DNA from: Lunularia cruciata
Lineage: Eukaryota > Streptophyta > Marchantiopsida > Lunulariales > Lunulariaceae
DNA length: 64,000 bases
Direction of reading: 5' to 3'
Assembly: GCA_948567375.1 (NCBI GenBank)
Contig: OX419757.1
Coordinates: forward strand, 10,182,974 to 10,246,973
Positions 26,059 to 36,879 of the stretch are shown here, in pieces (the first letter of the stretch is position 1; each line of letters starts with the position of its first letter). The position numbers and the translations under genes were made by a program. The notes beneath the pieces were generated by a model that saw only the letters and a list, made by a program, of their open reading frames with translations, ran no database searches and was not told the DNA's origin.

Positions 26059-27934
26059 TCCCTTCTAACTCTTACTCTTCTTCTGCTACAGTGATTGTTC
26101 ACTACAAGCCCACAAATTTGCAAGGAATGGTTTGAGAACTAGACACTTAGGGCTCGATCTGGGCTCTACTCCTGTTGTCCGACGTTTCTCTTGTCCCTTT
26201 ATTTCTACTCGTATCTTGTCCATTGTAACCACTGCCCTTGTCGTATCAAAATTGACAGAGATTACCACATTCAACGAGAGCAGCCATGTATTCCATCTGC
26301 AAAACGCTGGTGTGAACCACATCACAGAATTTTGCTAACCTATGGAGACTCTACTCGGAATGACAGTTGCCCTATATTTGTAAAATGCGCCTCCGATGCC
26401 GTTGCCGGTATGCGCCAGCAGTTTTCTAATCCAGACTTGACAGAATCGCCATATTACAACAGAGAAAATTCTCCGCGTGGGTTTCTTTCTACAAGGAGCT
26501 TAGAATACTCATAAGCACAGCGTACTTCTCTGTGGGAATTCAATGCGCGTGATTACCGATGGTGAGCTGTGTGACACGAGTCATCAACTCGCATTTGTTT
26601 TAAATACCTAAAAGAATACCTAAGCTGCTGCTCATGGTCTCCAATCCTTTGTGAACCAATCTCCTAGAGCGTGGTGACCAAGCTCCGCTCGTTCTACGAT
26701 TACTCGACTGGAATGCAAACCTCTCTTTCGCAGTTGTGAAATCAAGATTATGCAGGAGAAACGAGAGTATCTGCCCTGGCAAGTCCAGATACGGCAACAT
26801 TGATGACAAGTTTCCGGTAACGAAACAGCACCTTGTTACGTATGTCTCTCAGCCTGCAAGTAAACCCAAATCCTCGGCGTTAGGTCCGCCCAAGTGGGAA
26901 CAGTTGAATCCACAGTAAGCTGCACAAAAATAGGTGGAGAGAGACTCAAGCTCGTACAGACGTAGTTGTCGAGTCCTGAGTGCAGGTAGTAATTGACAGG
27001 TGAACTGAGAGACGAAGTGCCGATTTCAGAAACAGAATAACCTGAACAGGTCGAACGCAGCTCCAAAGGAGAAGAGGATTGCCTGAGACGTGAAGCGACG
27101 ACAGAATTTCAACCAAGTAGAGTGGTCTCGACATTCATAGAAACAGATTCCGGTAATTCACATGACATTCTCTTCGTCTTCTATGCGAAACCCTGCATCG
27201 TCTAGTCTACGTGGCAAGGCTAATCCTCACAGCAAATCAAAAGCAAACGTGTAGCAGGAGATGTGTAACCGGTCCGATTTCCTAGGACAATTGTCAGCAC
27301 ATTCTTTAACCGCCCATAAACTTACGTAGAGTAACACCGCAGTGGAAGTCTCCAATCTTAAAAAGTTCTGTCCTTCTCAAGTCCTAGATATTTCTGTCAT
27401 TATTGTCAAAATCATTCGCTCAAGAGAAGCATCGAAACTTTTGTGCGGACAGTTTTCTTTTGGAAGTCTTCGACACATATCAAAAGACTTTCAGTCAGGC
27501 CAAATGACGATAATCCCATGAAGGAGAAAACTAAATCTAAAGCTACGGATCAGATCATAAGCGTCTGACCTTCTATGCGGACACATTTCTATGAGTGAGC
27601 TTAGAAACATATGAAGAGAGTTTGAGTCAGGCCAAATGAACATAATCCCATCAAGGAGAATATGAAATCTAAGCTACCGATCAGATCATACCAAGCCCCT
27701 GACCACGACCTACTACAAATGAATGGAAGGCCAAATAAGACTGAAAACAATGATGAGTCCATCTTAAAAGGAAAAGAGGTGACTGCAATTTCATATCCGG
27801 GAGAAATGAGACGATTTACTTTGACATTACATTCGGAAGTTACACGTTCTTTGTACACCACAAGAGGCTTAATGAGCCTACAATGCGAAACGACCAGCTG
27901 GGTACAAGTACAACTGATGTGTTCTGGCCACATC
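26059..27934. other. intergenic stretch between VWA gene and fibrillin gene
   Basis: No exon supported. It should hold the promoter of the VWA gene (right of 26,058) and the 3' untranslated region of the fibrillin gene. It contains the 133-bp tandem duplication listed separately. Confidence 0.5.
27440..27690 (+). repeat. 133-bp tandem duplication downstream of the fibrillin gene
   Basis: The block gtcaggccaaatg-acataatcccat-aaggagaa occurs at 27,493 and 27,626, and the upstream tgcggaca and downstream gatcagatcata blocks repeat with the same offset. Two diverged copies. Confidence 0.75.
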
Positions 27935-29616
27935 CTACCGCCTTGTAAAAACGAAAACTGTTCCCCTTGATCCACGACCAAGTCTGATTTTATCATCCAG
28001 GTATATGACCGCTATTTTCACAGCACTCATGCCCCCGTAGGAAAATTTGAAGGGGCCTATCTGTAGATGGGGCGGTCGAAAATCAACCTGTATCATTTTG
28101 TCGTCAAGAGGTGTGAGCTTACCTGGAAAGCCAGCAAGAAATTTGAACGATATCAGAAACATGGCAACATGGAGATGAAACTGAGACTAACTTTGATCAG
28201 AACTGGATACGCGAAAGGTTTCACTTCCGAAACCCTCTTCTCCTCTGCTTCAGAATACAGTAGATGAGAGCAGAAGCCGTTCTAGGAACGGGTGATCCAG
28301 AACTCCTATGCTTAAGGATACTTCATTTTGATCAGGTATGCAACAATCTACATGTTGCAGCTTGAAAGTCCTAGTTTCATCGCTTAAACACCTATCTGGA
28401 GCTAAACAAGTCAAAAAATCTCAAGAACTTTTAGTTTAGTTCTGTCTTTCCCCAAGTTTCAGACGAGGACAGCTGAGACCTGGGTACAGGAAAAATCATA
28501 CCTTCTAAAGTCACCTCACCACCGATCAACCCAAAGAGCGCAAATCGGACGACGTTCACTACAATATCAGGTGCATTGATGGATTGAATCATGTCTCTCG
28601 TTCTGAAAATAAGGCGACCAAACCAGGTACGATACCCTCCTCCAGGAGATGTTGGATTCGACGAATATGCAACATTCCAATCTGTTAAAAAACCACCAAA
28701 ATGGCTTTGGCCCTTATAATGTGTGAAGCAGTTGTAATCACCCATTGAATTTCAAGCACAGAGCGGTTGTCAACTTGGTATTACCTTAAAGTTTCATGCA
28801 AATCAATTGATGGTAGCTCAGTTCATACCTCCAAAAATCAAAGGGCTTTTGAGAGGTTCCGGTATTCCTATCTTCTCCAACTGACCGACTACATCTGCTA
28901 CATTAGCTTGCTTCTCTGCTCCAAGATTCGCTCCCCTGTCCGAATCCTTGACCTGAATTTCAATATTAGTCTCCGAACAGAGAGGACCAAATCACCGCCA
29001 TCTTTTCAGAATATGAAGGGCAAGCAGTAACACTCCCTACACCTCCAACTCTTGATAAGGAGATGGACAGAATCGAAAGAAATTTGAGAATCGGTGTGAT
29101 CATTGCAAACCCCAACTTTAGTTCTTCGCTGATCAAGTGTGGATATTACTCTAAGACTTGACCGCGATTATTATCTAGGACGGGAAAATTACTCCGTATT
29201 TTTCCTCTCTGTCAAAATTCCAGCTGCTTGGTACTTACCAGAGCCAGAAGCTGGCTTACAAGCTTAGGAGCCGACTCCTCCGACGTCCCTGCTTCGGAAC
29301 TCTGCGAAGTTCCTGTATAGACAGCTTCCACTACAATCCATTTGAAAATTCTCTTCTTTCCTAAAAACTGTCCAGAGTGAAAGAGCCCCTTTCCTGACTT
29401 CCTAAATCCATGAGCGCAGCTCGCAGCATTCCAACCATTTCTCTCTGCACAAGACAGGGAAGAGACTTGTAGCTTTGCCGGGCCATTACATGAGCAAATC
29501 ACAGCAGAAGTAACCCGGTTTATAGAGGAAGAGCAGACCGATGCGGTTGGCACTGAATTGACGCAAGAAGACCACGACCCAGATGCAATCTTCAGAGTAC
29601 AAGCAGAGGACGCCAT
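27935..29616 (-). CDS. FBN6: plastid lipid-associated protein, fibrillin 6 / PAP8-like
   Basis: This is a complete four-exon gene of 289 aa: 29616-29239, 28952-28829, 28681-28502 and 28122-27935, with in-phase GT-AG introns. The first ~80 residues are Ser/Ala/Cys-rich with few acidic residues and look like a chloroplast transit peptide. The body follows the PAP/fibrillin fold: helix VKDSDRGANLGAEK, then PLKSPLIFGDWNVAYSS, PTSPGGGYRTWFGRLIF, APDIVVNVVRFALFG, GEVTLEGKLTPLDD and the C-terminus KIRLGRGSRGTVFVFTRR. This order and the C-terminal signature match my memory of Arabidopsis PAP8 (FBN6). Fibrillins sit on thylakoids and plastoglobules and bind lipophilic ligands; FBN6 has been tied to thylakoid and redox acclimation. 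The subfamily is by recall, the family is firm. Confidence 0.9.
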
Positions 29617-30440
29617 AACTGCATCGAAAAAGCAGAGAGCAATCCTTCAGTTTCCCTTCCGTCGACGTCGATAAGATCCTTAGGCTCAGAACAACATTTT
29701 GCTCCTCTAAAAGACGTCACTGTCAGAAAGCTTGATTTTGCAAGCATTAGCAAGTCCAACCGCGCTCTTCGGAGGATTTTTATTTTCTTTTGCTCCCTCC
29801 CCTTAGCTGTGTTCCTGTACTGCTTGGATAGAATCCCTCTCTAAACTCTGATTCATCCGCATAGACCCACAATCTGAAAGAAGATTTACTTTGATAAGTT
29901 TAAAGTTCTAAGGCAAATGTTCTCAACATGCTTATCACATTTTTTAATTATAGTTTTATAATTCATAATTGTAAATCTGTTAATAAAAAACATTTATCAT
30001 CTGTGGTGTAGTAACGTACTTGGAGCCCTTTCTTTAGAGTCTTTGGGGTATATGATTTCTATCCTTCTCACGAATGCCCTGGTTCGTGATGCCATTATAT
30101 ATTTAAATATCATTTTTTTATTTACCTATAGCTCTATAATATTAGTATTTTATTACCTATAGTTCTACTATAATAGCCTAGTACCTAGTTTCAGAAATAG
30201 TTATACTAAGTTTCATGACTTTTCATGTAGATAGTTACAAAGTGTTGACTAAATGGGTACGGTGTGTAACCGGGAGGTAGAAAAGGTATCGTTACGGAGT
30301 TCAATCCAAGTTCCTTATTATTAGCGCACTCCATATGAGGTGGTTCGTAGAAAATAAAGAATAAGGAATTTTCAGTTATCACTCCATTGTGCATTGATAC
30401 ATACGGGTTAATAAAGTTTATCATTTAGGGTTAGAGTGAA
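29617..30440. other. upstream region of the fibrillin gene, then AT-rich spacer
   Basis: The first ~250 bp right of the start codon should contain the 5' untranslated region and promoter of the fibrillin gene. No clear TATA box was assigned. From about 29,880 the sequence becomes AT-rich and resembles the decayed repeat region to the right. Confidence 0.4.
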
Positions 30441-30450
30441 AGTGGTGGCT

Positions 30451-30610
30451 ACCAAAGGGAGCATCCATGATGTTCGAAACACCCATGGTAATCAAAAGTT
30501 GACAAATTTATGCACTAGACGACAGAGGCCACCAAAGGGAGCATCCATGATGTTCGAGAATACACATGGTAATCAAAAGTTGACAAATTTATGCACTAGA
30601 CGAGCAGTAA
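30451..30610 (+). repeat. 80-bp tandem duplication
   Basis: Two nearly identical 80-bp units start at 30,451 and 30,531 with accaaagggagcatccatga and end with atgcactagacga. High similarity suggests a recent duplication. Confidence 0.9.
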
Positions 30611-30655
30611 CACGATTTATATGGGATTTAATATGTTAGTTTAGGATTAAATGGG

Positions 30656-30880
30656 ATGTTGCTCGTCGTTGCTCGTCGTTGCTCGTTGTTGCTCGTTGTT
30701 GCTCATTGTTGCTCTTCGCGGCTCGTTGTTGCTTGTAGCCGCCTATTGCTGCACATAGCCACCCGTAGCCACTCGATGGCGCTTGAAGCTCAAAGCTCGT
30801 TGGCGCTTGTACACACTCGTTGCAATTGGTTGCCGCTGGTTGACGCTGGTAGACGCTCATTGCCACGAGTAGTTGCTTGA
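30656..30880 (+). repeat. 10-bp minisatellite (gttgctcgtt-type)
   Basis: The unit gttgctcgty is repeated almost perfectly at 30,657-30,710, then decays through gccgcctatt, gccacccgta, gccactcgat, ggttgccgct and ggttgacgct variants to about 30,875, always on a ~10 bp register. No start or codon bias supports a protein here. Confidence 0.85.
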
Positions 30881-30899
30881 TAGTGCAAGTTGATTTTGA

Positions 30900-33800
30900 A
30901 TCCAAATGTGAGCCTATATTGTAATCAGGTTTTTGCTAAATTTTTGTTGCCCTTTTGGAGTAAAATTTCTTGATCTCCAATTAATTTCTTGGTTGCCGTA
31001 AGATTATGCAAATCATTTTCCATAACTAACGCTATCTCCCTCACTACATTAATATATATGGATATGAACCAACACACCAATGTAAAACTACAAAACCCAC
31101 CGGTTTAGTTTACTCACAAGAGCATTTGCACAACATTTGCATTTGCAGATGGTGAATTTGAAGTTGAATAGTTGAGAGCGGCATTTTGGATCCGCCAAAA
31201 AATTTCATAAATCCCACACCAAAAAAACGTGGCAACTCTCTCAAGAAGCCACATCATCTATTTTGACAGTCATTTATTTCACTATGGAACTCCTAAACAG
31301 CTGGAGTATAGAGTCTGATTTTTATAAATGAATGAAAATAACATGTGATATACTGTATAATGATTTATGAAGCATTTATTTATTAGCACCTCATCTCTTT
31401 ACAAGTTCACTAAAAATAACAAATTCATTAAAAATAGTTACGATGTTTGTTATTTATTAGCACCTCATCTCCTTGCGGAATTCACTTAAAAATAATTACA
31501 AAGTTTGTTATTTATCCCGTACATCCGTCAATCCTATTTCTGAAACCCCCTATTGTAATCCGTCATCTCGAATTGCCTCCATTGCCGGATGGAGAAAGTG
31601 TGCAACCTGAGATTGATGAATGCCGGTGTGCAATGACCCTAACTACCCGGAAATTCACTAATGCTTCTACTTAGAGAGGTGACAGCAAATATTTGCTTGC
31701 CAAACATCGGGGCTGTACTTAACCTCAAGTTTTCCTGTTCGTATGGATGACATTGGAGGTTCTTGTACCGGTGGTGCACGATGCACGGCCCTACCCTAGT
31801 AAATATTTATTGGAGAAGTGAATATTTATTTGAGATGATACAAATATAAATGTAGTTTAGGATGATCCATATCCTCACCTCTCTAAGGTGATAACAAAGA
31901 AAGTTGTGCACCTCTACTTGAAAAACATACAACTTACAAGTCTCAAGGATATTACGATAAAGAACATGCTAGTAATGGTAGACCTTGTGATCTTCTAATT
32001 GGTAAGATGCAACCATGTAAGCCTCGAAGATATTAAGACAAAGAACATGCTAGGAAGTAGAACTTACCATTAATTTGAACTTTGGACAAATCAACACTTG
32101 TTATATATAGAGTTAACACTTTTGTTAAATTTTTAATTTGGACGATCTTAATTAAATTTTGAAGTATCGTTTGGGGCCTAGGATTATTGTAATGGGTAGA
32201 TATTTCCCTTATCTACTTGTAGCTAAGTTTTCAATGGTATTTTTCTATATTCTAGACTTAATTTAACCTTCTTCTACTAGTTTTTTCACATCTTTAATGA
32301 TCTGAATTACAATAACTTAAGAATACTTTTATACTTTATACCTAAGTTCAAATTATTTCAACCTCTGTAGATCTCTATACGTCTCTTATTTCATCATAAC
32401 TAAGTTTGTTTTGTTATTATATGTTGGACCTTAATTTAACTATCCAATATTTTCTAGATCTTGTGTTATATCTTGGCTATGCTAAGTTAGCTAAATTATC
32501 CTAGGCAACTTTGTGTATGTAAGACTTGAATTCACACTTTATCTACTATCTATTTTTATTAGTTAATATATGTAATCAATGCATATTTTTAGTGTCTATG
32601 CTAGGCAACCTCTAAGGAGATACAAGTTGAACACTTTAACCATTAATGGATACTTAGGTTGAATCTATTAGCAAACCAAAATAAGGTAAAGCAACAGACT
32701 CTAAGCAAAATAGAGGTTTATTTATGGATTTCAAATGATTACTTTAGTTATGGGTTCTACTGTTATTACAAGTATAGACTTCATCCTTATTGTACTAAAA
32801 CATGAAGTATTAAGCATATCTTTTACTATTGTGGAGGGTTCAATAATTTTAGGGACCAAAACCAGTACTAGAGAGCATGTTAGCTTTTTGAGTTTAGTAT
32901 GAGCTTTCTAAGTTTATTTTAGTACCATGAGCTTGGAGTTAATAATAATGAGTTTTATATTATTTATGGATCTACTCTAAAATAACCATTGCTTATGTTT
33001 TCATGCTTTAGTTTATGGTTTGGACTCCATACATGTAAAGTAGAGTAGTTAATAGATACTCTCTTTTAAAATTTCTTTGTTGCTTCCATATTTAGACTTT
33101 AACTTTTATTATTTTGTTTCCATTGGATGTAGGATTCAAAGAGCTTTCTACATCCATCTAAAGTTAATACTTTATGAGATTTACAAAGTCCATTAGTAAA
33201 TTTTTCCCAATATTCTATCATATTTGGATTTGGACTTAACAGTCATTATTATGTAAGCCTTGATGCACCTTGATGCTTGAATTTATGGTTTTAAATTCAA
33301 TTATTATAAAATGCTATACCCAAAAGAAATATAAATTTCAATGAATTTTGTATTTGGTCTTTAGTTTTTATTCTTCATTTCAATGGATACAATAATTCTT
33401 TGAGTTTCTAGTGCGACCATAGCTATTGAAATTTGAACCTATATGAAAATATTAATAAAATTTTACAATTGGAATTAGATTTTATTTCTTTATTTTAAAT
33501 ATCTATAAATTTAGCCTCTATGATCTTATTGTGCAGCTGCAATACTTGAGTTTATAGTTTTTGTAGAAGATCAAAATAAAGAGAATAAGAGAGGAGGATA
33601 AAGGAGAAGAGTAGACCAAGAAATAAATGGAGTGAATTTTAAATACCAAAGATATGACAAGTTCATATTCTTTTTGCTTAAGATGGATACAAGTTTACTT
33701 CCTAGTAAAATTAGCCATTGATCTTTTAAAGAAGTTAATTCTTAGCCAAATCATTAAACCCATACAAAATTTCCTCTATTTTTACTCTTCAAGAAGATTC

Positions 33801-33940
33801 TTAAGCACCTTATTAGTTTATAAAATCCTTAGTAAATTTCTAAGTGCACTTTACATATTGCTTTTATGAAACTTGTTACCTAATGTCTATAGTATTTTGT
33901 AGAAGTTTCTAAAAGTTTAGATATCAAATTCTGTAAATTG
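30900..33940. other. AT-rich spacer without recognisable genes
   Basis: Apart from the 74-bp duplication I see no exon, RNA gene or intact element. It is probably decayed transposon sequence. Confidence 0.45.
31376..31525 (+). repeat. 74-bp tandem duplication
   Basis: The block tatttattagcacctcatct is found at about 31,377 and 31,451, followed in both by ttcac-taaaaata and caaa/gatgtttgt-like sequence. Two copies in an AT-rich, gene-free context. Confidence 0.7.
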
Positions 33941-33949
33941 GTATGGTAC

Positions 33950-34230
33950 TTCTCACAATAATACTTACTCATACTAATACATATTCCTTGTTTACTAGCT
34001 CATTAATATCCTTGTTATGTGCTCCAATTCTGGACTCTTGGATGGCATCTTGAGTATTGCAAAAATGATGAAAGTGCTCATATGTAGGACCATGAAGCAA
34101 ATAATCCTTCTAAAAAACTTTGTAATCCATATATGGGTGACATCCATGATTAATGGTCTACTTTGTAAGAATTTGAGCAACTTCATGTTTCTCATGATCC
34201 TCATGGTAATTGGAGGTAGGAGAAGTTAGA
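33950..34230 (-). mobile_element. Ty3 chromovirus 3'-end relic
   Basis: On the + strand this aligns by eye with the reverse-oriented chromodomain segment at 41,860-42,050 (shared ttggatggc, catgatg-, tttgtaatccatat, tggtctactttgtaag and tcatgat-like blocks). It is therefore a minus-strand fragment of the same or a related chromovirus family, heavily decayed. Confidence 0.45.
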
Positions 34231-34397
34231 CTTGGTAAAGGAAAGAGTCAAAAAATGAAAGAATTTGGAAATATGGGGAATAAGATAAAAAAAAATAGTA
34301 TAGTGAGGAGGATCAAAGCAAAGTATAAAGAGAGATAAATTTAAAGATGAAGAAGTAAAAATCCAATTAGTGGTAAGTTTACAATCTTCATAAGAAT

Positions 34398-34960
34398 ATC
34401 CAACTCATCTAGCTTATATACCATTGATAGGTGCAGATCTTGGATAATTACATAAAAAGTATGTTGTGACTTAAACATAGAAAGATTTACTCATCTTTGG
34501 TTAATCAGAACTAAAGTTAGAGATCTCATCTAGCAAATATTATTGGCTAACAAATTAGTTAGAGAAAACTTATCCAAATGAAAGGACATCCAATTGTACG
34601 AAGCAATAGGAGCACCATCAACTTGTCTAGCAAATGCACCATTGATGATTGTAGATTCTGAAAATTATATAATTAAGACATTGTGACTTAAATGGAGAGA
34701 GATTTGTAATCATTTTTGGTCACTCAAAAATAGTTGATACAAACATATTGAATGGAAAGGATATTGTGCGGAGCAATGTGAGAACATTCAGTTCATCTAA
34801 CTAATAGACTATTGACAATTGTAAATTTTGAGAAATTATGTGATAAGGATATCATAACTTAAACATAGAAAGATTTGAAACAATCTTTGCCAAGTCAAAA
34901 CTAAAGTTAGAGGTGTCATATAGTATCTTAGTAATGTAGTTAATGAAAATTTGTATGTGA
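34398..34960 (+). repeat. degenerate ~170-220 bp tandem repeat, three units
   Basis: Three units start near 34,398, 34,617 and 34,788. Each runs through tcatctag-, ccattgat-attgtagatt, gtgacttaaac-atagaaagattt and tcaaaactaaagttaga. Related sequence occurs at about 7,290-7,560. Noncoding; possibly an old satellite or part of a decayed element. Confidence 0.6.
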
Positions 34961-35429
34961 AGTTAAGCATGGATTTTAAGATAAAATAACAAATAGTTTA
35001 TAAGTGAGTTAAGTATAGACTTTTTGATGAAGTCAAAAGTAAATAGTGAGTGAAGTTTAGCATAGTTAGTCACAACTTGCTAGTGAAGTCTTTGACTAGT
35101 GTGTTAGTTGTATTTATCTTATATGATTTATCAAAAATCCACAAGAGAGATGATGATTAGTTTCCACAAAAGTGATTTAGTAAATAAAAAGAGGAGAGTT
35201 GTTCTTAGAAGTATCTTACTTTTAGAATTAGTTTTAGAGAAGTCATTATGTGCACCTAAGTTACAAAGATAAGAAAGTGAAAAGTCATCAAGAATGTGAA
35301 AAAACTACAAAATCTAGTGGTTCTTGAAAAGACTATCAAGAATTAGTGGTTGTTGATCATAATTGATAAAGAAAAGAGGGAATCTAGCACTTGATTACTT
35401 GGAATTACATAGATAAACTCTATAATTAG

Positions 35430-36448
35430 AAGGAGATGATCACAATGGTTATGATGCATATTCATAAATCTCTCCAACAAGCCAAATTCACCTCCTTGTT
35501 GCCCAAAATCGTAAAAAACAATATGCAGACCACCATCGTTATGATCTCATCTTTGAAGTTGGTGATAAAGTCATGCTATCCTCTAGTAATCTACCCCTCC
35601 CACTTGATACCCAAGTTCATAAACTCACCCCTAATTGGATAGGACCCTTTGATGTCACCCGCATCATCTCTCTTGTTGCTTATTGACTTGCCTTGCCTTA
35701 TCATGTGCGCATCTATCCTATCTTCCATGTTTCCAAGTTAAAACCCTTTGTTCCTAATCCATCTTCTTTTTCCTCTCATGTCCAACCTCCTCTTCCTCCC
35801 ATCCTTATCCATGATCATGAGGAGTACTAAGTTGATTGTATACTTGCACATCGCCACATCCAACGCGGTTGCCGACAACCTATAGATTACAAGGTCCTTT
35901 AGAAAGGCTATCTCCTTCATGATGCCACTTGGGAGTCTCCTTCTCATCTCCAAAATGCACAAAAGGCCATCTAGGAGTTTGAACCTTCAATGGCAACAAG
36001 GACATTACCAACTAGCGGTAGGGGAATTTGTAACAATATGGAGTTTAGCGACAAAGTTAGTCAAGGCTAACAAAGTAGTGAATATGCCAAATTAGCCTAG
36101 AATATTTTAGAAGGAAGCTTTATCTAGGAAGCTTCTTGGGAAGCTTCCCACTAGCTTAGCTTACATCCCAAGTAGGTAGTTTTTAGAAGAAAGCTTCTAG
36201 AAGCTTCCAATCAACTTAACTTGCACACCAAGTAGGCGGCTTCAAGAAAGAAGCTTCTTGGTTTACTTGGCTTGCACTCCAAGAAAGCGGCTCAAGGAAG
36301 CTTCTTGAGAAGCTTCTCAAGGGCCTTGTAGGCTTCCTATAAATACAAGAGTCAAAGCTCATGCTAGGCATTTGGAGTTTTCCCACATTCAAGTGTCCTA
36401 GTGTGATCTTCCATTCTCCTAATTCTCTCCTTGGTCTTGGTCTTTTAA
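35430..36448 (+). mobile_element. Ty3 chromovirus 3' fragment with its 3' LTR
   Basis: A plus-strand fossil: about 35,436-35,700 corresponds to the integrase C-terminal part and about 35,810-35,975 to a chromodomain (VDCILAHR, then a YKVL motif and ATWESP). An LTR follows at 36,029-36,448. It is the same family as the element at 41,378-47,739 but in opposite orientation. The rest of the element is absent, and it is broken in several places. Confidence 0.75.
36029..36448 (+). repeat. LTR of the chromovirus family, plus orientation
   Basis: It begins tgtaacaatatggag after a purine-rich tract (taggggaatt) and ends near cttggtctttta. It shares the repeated gaagcttc palindromes and the tataaatac TATA box (about 36,350) with the two LTRs of the nested element. 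Confidence 0.8.
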
Positions 36449-36879
36449 AAAACTATGTATGTTAGTTTGCATACCGCACAATCAATAATGATTATGGAGT
36501 AAGCTATATGTCTACCTTACACCAAAATTTCCTAGATCCTCATGAGTATGATGGACCAATTGTGGTCTTTGAGATAGAAGTGGTACAACTTGCACTCTAC
36601 TATCCTCCCATACACAAAGAAGGTGTTTTCCCTCCAATTTGAATCATTTGGCTTACCAAAGAACTTGGTCTCTCTCCTTGGTCCCAACTGGGCTACCCAC
36701 AATACCAATGCAAAGATAGTCCATCACTAAGACATCATCATGAATGTCTCGCTAAATTGTACCACTATCTCCACTCTCTAGATCTATGACCTCAATAACT
36801 CCTCTTGTATGCAATGAAAGAGATACCATCAAAGCCTCAAAAAATAAACAAGGAAATATAGATGATTGCACACCTATCA

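Noticed and set aside
30636-30905. repetitive protein encoded by the GTTGCTCGTT minisatellite
   Set aside because: The 10-bp unit is not a multiple of three and no start or splice context supports translation.
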